Below are positions 33,062 to 44,123 of a DNA stretch of 64,000 nt, piece by piece (position 1 is the first letter of the stretch; every line of letters starts with the position of its first letter). Made by a program: the position numbers and the translations under genes. This stretch comes from Suillus spraguei (taxonomy: Eukaryota; Basidiomycota; Agaricomycetes; Boletales; Suillaceae): contig JABCPU010000110.1 of the NCBI GenBank assembly GCA_016800925.1, positions 62,001 to 126,000 of the forward strand, given 5' to 3'. Under the pieces are notes generated by a model, which had not been told where the DNA came from, made no database searches, and saw only the letters and a list, made by a program, of their open reading frames with translations.

Positions 33062-33552
33062 GTGGTCTCTTATGTGAAACTTCATAAATACATTATATTT
33101 CACTCTTTTGTCATATATATACACTTCAATACTACTACTAATAGACTCAGAAACATACAAGATATTAGAATTAAAAAGGTTCTGAAAATTGAGTGAAAAT
33201 TGAGTGAGGTACTTGTGCTCAATGTTGAGAACAGTGAGCACAAAGGTTTGTGGACGTTGCCAACAATGAGTGCTGAACCCTTACCATATTTGGTATGTTC
33301 ATGCTCATTGGTATTTGGTAACATTGGCTAGCGGATGTTGCCAGTGTGGGACCTTGGTGGTTTTTTCTGAAGAGTAGATATTCAGCATTGTTACACTATT
33401 GGGTGACTATCCATAGGCTAAATAATGCAGAATATCTTATAACAGACTTTGAAACTTATTTGCAAAAGATAATCTGTATAGAATACTAAACCGTAATGCA
33501 TGTGGAATAAAGCAATGTGTATTTTCCAAGCATTTTTTCAGTAAGAACTCTG
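33062..33552. other. Non-coding AT-rich spacer
   Basis: No gene seen. Contains a CAATGTTGAGAACAGTGAGCA stretch loosely repeated as CAACAATGAGTGCTGAACCC a few dozen bases on. Confidence 0.3.
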
Positions 33553-33687
33553 ATGGATCTACTACTACAGTATGCTCTGGTGAACGATGCAGAAGAGATT
33601 ATATTTCTCGATGATGAAGAAGATGCAAGAATGTCAGTAGCCACACTGGTTGCCAAGGCAATTCTCGAAGTTCTGAGTCATAGATAG
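33553..33687 (+). CDS. Short ORF, possible N-terminal remnant
   Basis: A 44-codon frame reading MDLLLQYALVNDAEEIIFLD then an acidic stretch and VATLVAKAILEVLSH. It vaguely recalls the N-terminus of fungal DDE endonuclease (Harbinger-type) proteins, but no catalytic part follows. Could be chance. Confidence 0.25.
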   Translation: MDLLLQYALVNDAEEIIFLDDEEDARMSVATLVAKAILEVLSHR

Positions 33688-34599
33688 CGAAAAAGACCCT
33701 GTGGTGGTTGCAGTAATATATTAGCACACACATGTACTTACATCAAAGCAATTAACAAGAAGAAAAAACTTCACTGAAGCTTAAAAGATGGATGGTGCTT
33801 GTTACTGGACAGATACAAGCAGATTGAGGTCAGCATTGCTCAACTCATGGCCTGGTGGGTTGCAGTAATATGTGACTGCACAGTTCTGCTGTTACAAATC
33901 TTAAAACTTCAATAGTATTTTTACTAGGGAGCATAGGTATCAGACCGCAGTTAAAATTTGTATATTCAAAGACGTTATGATGAGGCAACGACTGCCAAAG
34001 CTAAAGATGAGTGAGGCAAGGAACCTAAGTTGTGGATTAGTCAGCGGGGTTAGTGGCTCAAAATGGCCTAAAACAGATATAATATATAATCCGTCGGATT
34101 AATCTGTAAGGCCCCCTCCCCCCCCTTACAGATTTAGAGTTTATAAGAGGGTCAAGGAAATAATGTTTTGCAAATTCTTCCCAAATGAACAGCGGCATCG
34201 CAGCATGACTTCCTTAAATGGTTTTTTTTATTCTATTCTCGTTTATTCCGCATTATTTGAGCCTACGGATAGTCACCCATTTACTGGCAGTGTAGAGCTT
34301 TGGCGTAATATATGCTAATTAGAATGGCGACTCCCTGGGAGTATGGCATTCTTATTAAGGCAAGATTATGTGATGTCGAGGTGGGTCTTATAAGGCACCT
34401 TTCAAGGCGCTAGCCAAACTTGTAATCCGGCGGCATTGTGTTTTTTCCGACAATTATTCATCGGATTTTCCAGACTCGCGTGTGGGAAAATCCTTTTGCT
34501 GGCTAAACCTTGCTGCCTGCGCTCCAGCGAGGCATAGTGAGGCCAATTAGACAACAACTTACAACTGCTACATTTATATCACTGTGAAATCCGTTCAAG
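33688..34599. other. Intergenic region upstream of 112-aa gene C
   Basis: No gene. A C-rich tract (CCCCCTCCCCCCCCC, about 34111-34125) and a repeated TCCG(A/T)C..TCGGA pattern near 34090 and 34455 are present. The proximal promoter of gene C lies at the right end. Confidence 0.35.
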
Positions 34600-34650
34600 G
34601 TGAGAGCATGAGCATGCAGTCGCGTCGAAACCGTTTATATTCTAATGTAG
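34600..34650 (+). other. 5'-UTR intron of 112-aa gene C
   Basis: GTGAGAGCATG..TAG with TTCTAAT branch-like site, ending two bases before the ATG at 34653. Confidence 0.65.
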
Positions 34651-34652
34651 TC

Positions 34653-34991
34653 ATGGTAAAATACTGTGGATATCTGCTCACTGATAGCTGGTTGCGCCAA
34701 CGAGCCCTTGATACGGGCTATCCGCCCGCCAAGACACCTGAAGACATGGATGATATCCTTAGCATTGCGTCGATAGATGTCATGGCGTCCACGGGCATTC
34801 TCTCCTACGCCAGAGTTCGTCGAGTGAAAACTCCCAAAGGCAAATACTTCTGGTGCATTGCCCTCGCTTGTGACGATCCTATTACTGTGGGTGAACGCAT
34901 GTCAACTCACGCGCCACCGGAGGCAAAATATAAGGCCTTGAAGGAGGCGATGGGGAAGGATTTCCCCCCTCGCTGGTATCGAGCTTCTTGA
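34653..34991 (+). CDS. Orphan 112-aa protein, family copy C
   Basis: Third member of the 112-residue family, about 28 kb from copy B. It keeps MVKYCGYLLTDSWLRQRALD, ARVRRVKTPKGKYFWCIALA and GKDFPPRWYRA, and diverges after YPPAKT (PEDMDDILSIASIDVMAS), a more acidic variant of the variable region. The frame is intact and exactly the same length. A 5'-UTR intron (34600-34650) and a 3'-UTR intron (35004-35049) are conserved. No function can be assigned. Confidence 0.72.
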   Translation: MVKYCGYLLTDSWLRQRALDTGYPPAKTPEDMDDILSIASIDVMASTGILSYARVRRVKTPKGKYFWCIALACDDPITVGERMSTHAPPEAKYKALKEAMGKDFPPRWYRAS

Positions 34992-35377
34992 AATGAAACG
35001 TAGGTGAGCTTTCCACATCGTGGACGCAATTGATATTTATTTCTTTTAGGGAAAGCATACAAGTCTCCTAGCATTGCCAAATGCATCGCCACATATCGTT
35101 GAAGTTATCGAATTCCAAGACGTGGTTTTACATGATTATTTTCTTCCAGTCATACGTGTGTAGTTATATATTAGTCTGACCTGGAGGAAGGGCCAGGATG
35201 TCGAGCATCCTCTATAAACTCCCCGTCACTTCCCACTATAGCCTGTTGCATTGAGAAAACCATTAAGGTGTTGCGAATTGACAAATTGAGGTTGTCCCAC
35301 TGTTAAACATACATAAGTTCATTCAATGGTGTCGAATTGAATACTCAAAACTCTACTGAGTACATGCACTGGCAGAC
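34992..35377. repeat. Conserved 3' flank of 112-aa gene C
   Basis: Same 3'-UTR intron and CCTCTATAAACT block as after copies A and B. Confidence 0.5.
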
Positions 35378-35640
35378 TTAAATGACGCCACAGTCACTGG
35401 CACTCTTTGGCATCGGGAGCGGTGAACAGCTGAGAGGTTCGTTAGACGCTCGCTGATACCACCCTTCTTTAGTTCTCACGGCTACAATATCAAGGAAACA
35501 TCTCTTCACTGAAGTTAGTAGGTCCGAGTCATTTTCGGACTTTTCAGCGCACTCTTGCAACTCGTTACTCATGTTTTTCAATCATATGCCGTCATTGCTG
35601 GGTTTGCACCAGCTTCTTGGTCCCTGGAAATCAGAGGTCA
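35378..35640 (-). pseudogene. Relic related to 43663-44061
   Basis: The minus strand reads LKNMSNELQECAEKSENDSD, closely like LKNMSNKLQECIENFENGHP at 43930 on the same strand, and the plus strand shares TTCTTGGTCCCTGGA with it. The frame upstream of LKNMSN is broken by a stop here but open in the other copy. The family is not recognised. Confidence 0.45.
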
Positions 35641-36046
35641 CCTTCTCGCACAATCGTCGCAGTGCCACACCTCGTCTGTGGTGTTGGCTGAAATGATCGT
35701 GCAGGAAATTTAAAAAGCTGAACGGCAAGTCAAGTAACTTCGCTATCTCTGATTAGTTACAAGTTACAACCAGCTAAAGCACCCTGTTATCAATCGGACC
35801 TTACTCGATTCCTTCAAGGCCAACAAAGCTCGAGCATCCTCACATGAGCATCCACAGGCCTCAGGTTGGTTCTTTCTTTCATCACTGTGGAGTATCAAGG
35901 TCATATGTGAGCCTGTCTTTCATCCTCTTTATCAACCAGTGGGATCTAACATTGTTCTTTACATCGACAGTGCTCACGTGGGAGGGATAGAATGCACTCA
36001 ACACGGCCGTCCTAAAACGCTATAAATTAAACCCACTCATCGCCGC
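35641..36046. other. Spacer without supported gene
   Basis: Nothing recognisable; probable promoter region of the small orphan gene that follows. Confidence 0.3.
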
Positions 36047-36497
36047 ATGGACGACATATTTAGGAAAAAGCATTGTGCTCCAAACAGTAAGATTTTTACT
36101 CTCCGTAGAAACACTTGGAAGATAGTCATATTAGGAAAATCAGACATTCCGGACCAAGCTATAATGCATTATGCAGTAAGTCAATCTCAGGAATTGCTTG
36201 CTTCAAGCGCCATAGACGTGGCTAGTCCGCGCTTTCACGACGTTAGAGATGGAGGGCATAAGCAACATATTACTGCCTGCTTCGAGTCAGTCTTCGCTAC
36301 CAACATATTCAATTGATCAAATAACATCATCTCTTTTCTCGTTACAGAACAGCTGCACCCGCTTCTGGATGCAAAGTCCAACTTACTGCTACAGCGACAC
36401 TCAATGAAATCACGGGGTACAGTGACTTAGTACTGAATACCATGCCAGGTGATGAGCTTGCTGACGTTGTTCTGAAGCGCTATGATACGAATAGGGT
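36047..36497 (+). CDS. Small two-exon hypothetical protein
   Basis: Exon 1 starts MDDIFRKKHCAPNSKIFTLR and runs through IDVASPRFHDVRDGGHKQHI to a splice near 36290. A second exon after TTACAG at about 36348 reads GCKVQLTATATLNEITGY then DLVLNTMPGDELADVVLKRY and stops at TAA 36495-36497. The exact splice phase could not be settled by eye. A mutated copy of the second exon is recognisable at 51238-51370, again upstream of an MDR gene, so this gene belongs to the duplicated unit. No known domain. Confidence 0.4.
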
Positions 36498-36519
36498 ATA
36501 AAGAGTGGATATTTCATGT

Positions 36520-37064
36520 TGTGTCTGACCTCGACGATCGGCGGTAGATAACTTTTGCTAATGAAGATCTTCGTCAGTGACGCTTGGTCTTCACCCTGGT
36601 TTTTGTAATTAGCGCAGGTTCTGAATGAATCATACCCCAGAATTTATGGAAGTCACGCGTTCCAAAATATTCCATGATGCCTGTTTCACCCCGTCAAAGA
36701 GATACGTGCTCCCTATTCTTCCTTAGCAGCCAGTACCTTCCATAGCTCCTGTAAGCACCTGCTTCGCCCCTCCGCAATTTATGTTGCTCGCGAGGCTGGT
36801 CCATTGAAGCGTCTCGCTCCTCACCAAACCCCTCTTTTAAAGCGGCTGTTTGAGAGATAACGAACCACATTTTGAAACCTTCAAACTCGAAATCGACTCA
36901 ACCACAACCAGAACATCAACACTCCTCCTTTACACGTTAGAACTTCCAACAAGAACTCCCTGCAACATCGCCCATTGTAGTTATGGCGCCTATTGTACAT
37001 AATTATATTGTGTCATTGCGTCCGATGCAAATACGGTGATAGCTGTCATCGCGGCAACCTATAT
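36520..37064. repeat. Duplicated non-coding block downstream of MDR copy 3
   Basis: Second copy of the block described at 7500-8189, slightly shortened. It runs from the small orphan gene directly into the stop codon of MDR copy 3. Confidence 0.6.
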
Positions 37065-38306
37065 TTACTTTGTTTCCTGAGGGTGAACAACCAACTTCAT
37101 TCCAGACACCTGTCCCAATTTCATCCTTTCCAGTCCTCCAATAATACCTTCAAGCCCCTTCGGGAGTACTTCATACTTGTTCGGCTACATAACTGTGAGA
37201 CATAGATCCAAAACAGTGCTAGCAGAACAAACCTTTATAGTACCCTCTGAAAGCCACGTTTCGACCATAGCCCAGGAGCTGCGGCACAGTTCTTGATTTT
37301 CGGGGAGGTGTGATATCCCTGAGGTCATGATGATCTTGCGCCCCCTGCCTTCGTCTTCCTTGACTGCGGGAAAAGAGGTTGATACGAGGGTACCGTTGTT
37401 TGCAAGCAATTCCCATGCCACAGATTGTGTTTCTGGTGACGAGATAGCGTCATAAATAAGTCTGATAGGGCCGTCAGTAACCTCGCTGATAGCCGCCTTC
37501 AGTTGTTTTCCGGAAAGATTGCGATCGAAAAAATGGGTTGCGCCGTAGTCCCTGACAAGCTCTTCGTTACTTGGAGAGGCTGTAGTGATGATAGGATAAA
37601 ATCCTGATAGACGAGCGAATTGAATCGCTGCAATACTGTCAGTATGTAGTTGAATAGCCGAATCTTACTTTGCTCACTGTATGAACCCACACAGGAAGAA
37701 CCGCCAAAGATGACAATGGGTTTCTTTGATTCATGATCACCGGCGCTTTCCGTCCAAGGAGGGGCCACCCCGGCTCCAAATCTATTTCCGTACAAGCCCA
37801 CCACCGCGGTAGTTAACCCCGCAGGAACAGTAGCTGCGCTATCGAAAGATTCGTTTGCAGGGATCTGGAGTGGAATGTAGCTGACGGTGTAAATAAACCT
37901 TCTCATAACTTGCCTTTGCCGTAAATCTCGCAACAGTCAAGGCATACTGCTGGAAAGCAGCATAGTCATCACCGAAATTGCCTTGCGCAAACCTGTAAAC
38001 CAATGGTTAGCCTACAGACATGTAGAAAAGAAGAAGAAAATTGTCTAACACTCTATCGCCTTTGCGGAAATTGTCAACACCTTCCCCTATTTCCTCAACA
38101 ATGCCAGCAATGTCCGAGCCCAGAACGGCAGGGTAATGGGTCAAGAACATCCCTGTGTCCTTTATCTTGTGCTCAATCGGGTTCAGAGCAGCAGATTGAA
38201 TCTTGACCAGAAGCTCCCCAGCCCCAGGACTGGGGATTCTGCGGGAGCCAAGCTCAAAGTTGCCTTGCTTTTCGGAAAGAAAAAGAGTTTTCTGTTGGAG
38301 AGACAT
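37065..38306 (-). CDS. MDR-superfamily reductase, array copy 3
   Basis: Five-exon MDR gene, the closest relative of copy 2: GroES-like N-terminus with SAALNPIEHKIKDTG and YPAVLGSDIAGIVEEIGEG, then GGSSCVGSY with Cys, FFDRNLSGKQLKAAI in the cofactor domain, and MVETWLSEGTIK before the last intron. The C-terminal exon ends HPQETK at the TAA 37065-37067. No premature stop in the exons followed. Substrate unknown. Confidence 0.83.
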
Positions 38307-38339
38307 GTCAGATAGATGCTAATCGGTACAGCAGCGTCC

Positions 38340-38400
38340 CAGCCTTGCTAAGTGACCTATATAATAATTGATAATAATTGAAAGTTCTCGATATGATCAT
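38340..38400 (-). promoter_or_regulatory. Shared MDR core promoter, copy 3
   Basis: TATA-like CAATTATTATATAGGTC on the gene strand with the conserved AATTGAAAGTTCTCGAT block (38376-38392, plus strand) just upstream. Confidence 0.5.
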
Positions 38401-38692
38401 GATTAGTACGGGCAATTATAGGTACTAGCAAGGAGCCTCATCTAGCCTAACCTAGTATTTATGATATGTCAACTTTATAACAAGCTCCGTCTGCGCAGCG
38501 AGATAACGCCATATGGTGTGTGTCATGATGAGATGCTAGATTGAAATGATGGGAGTCTCACATAGGTGTGTTACAGGCAGGTAGTAGCACGCTGGAATGT
38601 CCCTAGGAAAAAATAGTGGAATCGGCGATTGGAGCAGGCCTTAGCCCGGCTCCGAGTAAAGTTGAGCGCTTGAGCGGTGTAAGCCCCTTAAA
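38401..38692. repeat. Duplicated distal 5' flank of MDR copy 3
   Basis: Matches the flank of copy 5 (55690-55845): both carry ATGCTAGATTGAAATG, CAGGTAGTA and AATAGTGGAATCG. The match ends shortly before the inverted-repeat element begins. Confidence 0.5.
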
Positions 38693-39725
38693 GAGGCGTG
38701 CTCAATTCTTACGATGTCAAGTTCAAGATGTGCCTTAAGCCAGCCGACCGGTGAGACTCCATTTGGGCTGCTTACTCCGACTTATCAGCGCATCACCGTC
38801 CTAGTTATGCAGTGAGCTCTTAACTGTCCTTTCTGCTTCAACTTCTATGTTAGGCATCTCAAAATGCATCTCGAACACTTTGACGACAACAACAACAACA
38901 ATAGTCATTGCACTCCTGCATCTTTCACAAGCACAGCGCTTCAAGTATTCGCAAGTACGTTGTTTGATGTTTCGCGCGGCCCATATAATCAATGGAGAAA
39001 AGTTTTGAATTCTTCGAGATTTCTCTGGCCTGGCCAGACCGAGATTTTCGGCACGAATACAGGTATGTTTCTATTGGGTCATCAGTGTTATCTTCACTGA
39101 TATCTGGGTTTCTAGTGGCTCCTCGGTATCATCACGGCCACGCTCATTGATGACATCTGGCTGCAGTGGTGTCCAGTTTCGGACTACTTCTCCAGGTTGG
39201 GCGACACCCATTTGATTATGATACTGATGCTAGGACTACACTAGCTGTCGAGATTGCCGGTGGTGGCCTGAGTCTCTCGGTACCCAAGAACCTAACCTAC
39301 AAAAGTGAGTTTTGGGTCTCGCTGGAATTATGATTAACAAATGTTTTACTGTCGAACCAAAATTGTTGGGCATGAGAATCTTTCCTCTGGCCTTGTGCTT
39401 GCCCATGATATGCAACAGCCAGGTGTTGGTGGTTGTAACCAGTGTATGGCATGTTGTACTCTTGCCTTGACTCGGACTTGGAGCATTATTATAAGTCATT
39501 TGTTGAGTACCATTGGTGTTTTGTAAAGTATCATAGATGTCATGTGAAGAATTAATAGTGTTGTATAACGTTGGATAGCATCAGTCAGTGGACTATAGCG
39601 AAGTTTCTATGTTCAAACTTAGCATCCGCGCTTCGGTGGCTTCGGCAGCCCAAATGGAGTCTCACCGGTCGGCTATTTTGTTGCTTGGAACTTGAACTTG
39701 ACATCATAAGAATTGAGCACGCCTC
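38693..39725. mobile_element. Non-autonomous element with inverted terminal repeats of about 80 bp
   Basis: The left end (38693-38771) and the reverse complement of the right end (39645-39725) share GAGGCGTGCTCAATTCTTA, GATGTCAAGTTCAAG and GCCGACCGGTGAGACTCCAT, with a few mismatches and a small indel. Total length is about 1.03 kb. The interior has an (AAC)n-like run at 38884-38904 and fragmentary frames but no recognised transposase. No target duplication was certain by eye. Confidence 0.7.
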
Positions 39726-40291
39726 ATACTACATGGAAATAGGGTGATGCGGTGTGCTGCGATGGGATGATCCCTTTGAAGGAGTAGGAACAGCGCCTGT
39801 TTGACAAGTCGGCTCAGTTGGGCTCTGCAGGAAACCATCAGTAGGGCCTGAGCAGTGGCGCAGCATTTTCATTTTCACGTTGCCCCTAGCACCTGAACCG
39901 GATATTGCATTTAGCAGTGAAAGTGAAGGGTATGTACTGTGCGCATACCTTATCACGCAATGATATATGAATTAATATAATTTTCTCACCAGTCCTCTCA
40001 TCTAGTTGGTAAGTCGTTACCTGTGCATCTGTTTGCTGACCAGCCATCAGTGCAGAACCCTGACAACTGTCGATTACGCAGTATGCTTCATATGGAATCT
40101 ACGATGTCTGCGATCAACAAGTTTTGACTTCTATCCTACTATCCTCCAGTACTTCCCACTGGGGCGATACTATCTCCACACCAACCAATAGTGCAGCCGT
40201 CGGGAAGTTATGCTCTCACAGCCCTTGGAGCACAAGCATACTAAAGGGGACAGATGTTGGGATTTCATGACTGTGAACTCGATCTGCAAAC
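39726..40291. other. Intergenic region upstream of the P450 gene
   Basis: No gene supported. Holds the P450 promoter at the right end. Confidence 0.35.
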
Positions 40292-42666
40292 ATGATCATA
40301 TCAGGCGTGGCTCCCTGCTTGGTTGCATTTATTGCCTACGTAGCTTGGCGATGTAACGCACGACGGCACACTTTGAAAGACATCCGCGGGCCTCCTTCAC
40401 ACTCATTCTGGCTAGGTAACACTCGGTCTTCTTTTCAAAGTTTGGACATTCCTCAAATACTACATCTGCAGGTAGCGAGAAAGCACAACGAAATGCTAAG
40501 CAGGTGGGGGACATGGAATTTCAATGGGCTCGCAAATACGGTCCAACTTGGATGACTAAAGGATGTTTGGGGGTATGTTCACCAAGTCCTCCGACATTCC
40601 ACCACTCATGAGCCACAGGAGGAAATTCTCTGGACCGCCGACCCCCATGCTCTACAATATGTCTTTCATACGTCTGGTTATAAGTTCTCAAAGAGAACCT
40701 TAGTCACTGAAATGACGCGCCTCTTCACAGGAGAGAGTATTTTGACTGCAGAACGTGCGTTTTTTACCTTTACTATCTTAGTGTGTAGCTCATATCTATA
40801 TCTTTCAGCCGTTGATCATCAAAGGCACCGAAAGATCATGAATCCTGCTTTTGGTGCTCCTCAACTTCGAACATATTTGCCTGTTTTCCGCCGTTTGGCA
40901 GCTCTGGTCAGATAGTTGAAGTTTCACGGAAACCTGGCCGCTTATGTTTTATTTAGCTCTCACAGAAGTGGAAAGACATGATTCAATCAGGAGAGAAGTC
41001 TGATAAATGTCTAATAAACGTCAACAATACTTTGTCTAGAATGACCTTAGATGTGATCGGCGAAGGTGTGTACTCAAAATTTGTCTCATAGGTTATCGAA
41101 TTTATGTATGTTTGTGTATTTCAGTGGCTTTCGACTCCCGCTTTGGAGTCCTCGACGACAATGGAACGGATGACGAGTTGGTGCGGGCGTTCAACAATCT
41201 TTTGTATGTCTCGCAGTTCTCTGAGCCAGGCCCCGTGTTGACATACGAATTTAGCGTCGATACGCTGTTCAACCCATCTTCATTTGATATCGTCTTTCAG
41301 TCAATTTGGAGATTCTTTCCTCAACCAGTTCTAAAGTACTTGAAGTATTTGCCTCGTAAAGAGTACCGCCGTTTCGCAACATTCCTGAAAATAGCTATTC
41401 AAGCAGGAAAGACTATCATCGATGAAAAGGCGGCTGGTACCGAAAAGGGCGGCAAGGATATTCTCAGCATTCTCGGTATGTTCCTCACAGAGGTATGATT
41501 CATGTATGATCGCTCACGGCCCTCGGTGTCTTAGTACAGTCCAACCATGAAGAGGACCCACGAGCTCAGCTGAGCGAAGGAGAAATGTTGTCGCAGATAG
41601 CGTGAGTGCTAGATAGCATCACAAATGATATGCCAGCTAATGATGTCACGTTCTAGCACCTTACTGCTTGCTGGTCATGACACTACCGCCTCAACTCTCA
41701 CATGGCTGCTATATGAGCTTTCAAAGCACCCGGAGGATCAACAGCGCATCCGTGACGAGATCAAAGCAGCAAAAGTGAATGCGGAAGCTCGTGGCGAGGA
41801 TGATTTGCAGCCCATTGATTTTAATAATATGGATTTCACCAATGCAGTCATCAAAGTTTGTCCACCACTTGTTTCTGACACTCCATTCTCATCTTCACTT
41901 ATCTCCCAGGAGGGACTCAGGTTACATCCTATAGCTCCTACGTTGTATCGGGAAGCAGATTCGGACCATGTTATACCACTTTCTCAACCAATTGAGACCA
42001 AGTCAGGAAAGATCATTAATGAAATACCAGTCTCGAAAGGACAAGGTATCTCAGTATCTATTTGCACTTATAACAGGTAGGTTCCATTGGTCATGGAGTG
42101 GTTGCTCCTTCACTTAGATTATGTTTTTCAGGCTCCAAAGCGTTTGGGGAGAAGATGCGGACGAGTGGAACCCAAGCCGTTTCCTCGACAGTGGCAGGGA
42201 AAAGTCGTCGTTGGGAGTTTTCGCTAATCTGTGCGTATCTTCATTCATTACACTCTCTCATGAACTAAATCAGAGCGACACTCAGAATGACTTTCTGTAA
42301 GCTATTTGAAGTTCTTTCTCCCGAAAACCAATCTTACTTGTTTCAAACCAAAGCGGCTGGTATCCGTGGTTGCATCGGGTAAGTGAAATAGTCAGCGAGT
42401 GGTATCATTGGTTCTCATTTTTCTGTGACTAGCTGGCGTTTTGCGTAAGTTCATGATCTGTGAGATACTGACCATTAGACTCACTCGTAAACTACAGAGT
42501 TCTTGAGATACAAGCCGTGCTCGTGGAGCTTGTTGAGAATTTCGAGTACCGATTTCCCGAAGGTGTCGAGATCGTTCGATTGAATGCTGGACTCATGGCC
42601 CCTATGATCGAGGGCAAGTTGCATGAAGGTAGCCAGTTGCCCCTGGAAGTCAGTGTCATTGCGTAA
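40292..42666 (+). CDS. Cytochrome P450 monooxygenase, multi-exon, apparently intact
   Basis: A membrane-anchored heme monooxygenase of the endoplasmic reticulum that oxidises an unknown substrate with electrons from P450 reductase. The N-terminal helix MIISGVAPCLVAFIAYVAW is followed by the Pro-rich hinge IRGPPS. Later exons give the C-helix HRKIMNPAFGAPQL, the I-helix oxygen-binding motif LLAGHDTTASTLTW (near 41665), the K-helix ExxR in EGLRLHPIAPTLYR, WGEDADEWNPSRF, and the heme-ligand loop GIRGCIGWRFAVLE with its Cys near 42370. The heme motif only appears after removing an intron (GTAAGC..AAAG) inside MTF-SAG. All exons join in frame as far as I could follow, and the gene ends ..SVIA at TAA 42664-42666. 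CYP family not assigned. Confidence 0.88.
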
Positions 42667-43662
42667 ATTAGGGTGTCTCTGCAGTAGTGTTCCCGCAGAG
42701 GCGAATCGAATCGAGGTGGCAAACTCTGATAAATCAATACAGTTCAGACTAACAAGTTGAAACGATCTGTATCTCGTTCACCTCGCGATTTGGAAACGAG
42801 TTCGGAATGGTGCGAACTGGTAAGTCCAGCCAATGAGAAGCCAATGGTTCTGCATGCCGGCAACGACAATTATTTGCAGCAGGTCTTCTGTATGTAGCTT
42901 AACTGGGAGACGGCCTGGCTTATAAATAAACTTCAGAACTTACAGTGCTTCAAGCAGTGTGGTCGGAGATAAGGATGAAGCTTCAAGCTTGAGCACTGGA
43001 CAGGACATCGATAGCGACGCGGAATAGAAGATGTTTTTTTCGCCAACACGATACCTGTTAATCTTATGAATTGCAAAATAAATATATCTAAAAAAAACAA
43101 TATTTGTTGTACGTTCAGCTGCATACCTGCATCTTCAAAACGAGAAAACTCGCATCTGGCATCCCTCTGAGTCCTGTCTAGTTTGAGTTCCTTGCGGAAG
43201 CATGCCTCCGTGGTTTTCGGCGTCAGGGTGTACCACTGGTTCAGAGACAATGATGGTAGGAGTTGGAGGAATAGTACTGTTAGTAGCCGAACATGAGCGC
43301 TCCATATTATATTTAATTTTTGGTTGTTCATGCGGCCAAAATAAGGACCACGAGGCGATCGCTGTCGAGTTGGTGAGTACCTGCTATGATACTGAAGGTG
43401 TGAATAGTTTCAGTTCGGGTCTGGTCTCGCGACTCTCGCCAACTCTAATAGACATATGAAACAAAGTCATTTGCACCCAAAAAAATCATATCATCCATGA
43501 CACGCGAAAATAAAAAAAAAGGACGAACCACTTATAGCATCCATTTTCAAGTCCCTCTCCGGAAACTATTTTCATTACCTTCTTGAATCACGGCTTGAAG
43601 ATGACGATGCCATTGACCAGGCAATCGGCAATGACACGACATCATCGCGCGACGCGTTCCAT
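42667..43662. other. Intergenic region without supported gene
   Basis: Open frames on both strands (42933-43331, 43202-43459) lack recognisable motifs. Includes an A-rich run near 43510. Confidence 0.35.
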
Positions 43663-44061
43663 CTAGAAAATTCCTTCGATCATCGATGTTGGAGTGGCAG
43701 CTATGTCGAGTTTACTGCAGCTCATTGTAATGATATGGGCTTGTGGCCACTCACAGGGGATTACGATGTAGTACACCAAATCGAACCCAACGAGTTGAAA
43801 CGATTTCGAACCAAATCGATTCACATCGAGTTTACATAACTCACCTCGATCGTTGATACCATTCAAATTGTTCCTTCTAGATTTGCCGTGGCCTAGTGCA
43901 GTGGGATGGCCGTTTTCGAAGTTTTCAATGCACTCTTGCAATTTGTTACTCATATTTTTTAACCATATAGCGTCAATTGTTGCCCTTGCACCAGTTTCTT
44001 GGTCCCTGGAGCTCAGATTGATTAAATATGTTTTCTCGTTGCAGAGCAGCTGCACATGCAT
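43663..44061 (-). pseudogene. Orphan coding fragment related to 35378-35640
   Basis: Open frame with ETGARATIDAIWLKNMSNKL and QECIENFENGHP, then KSRRNNLNGINDRGEL. The LKNMSN block and its surroundings are shared with the relic at 35.4-35.6 kb, which supports it as a coding remnant rather than chance. A GT-type splice could follow GEL. No family recognised. Confidence 0.4.
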
Positions 44062-44123
44062 CTATATGGTAACAATACAAGCGCAAACAGATACCCTGAC
44101 CTTAAAATACAGCTAGAGTATTT

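Noticed and set aside
43850..44116. Plus-strand frame overlapping the LKNMSN relic
   Set aside because: Antisense to the frame that is shared with the 35-kb relic; no independent support.
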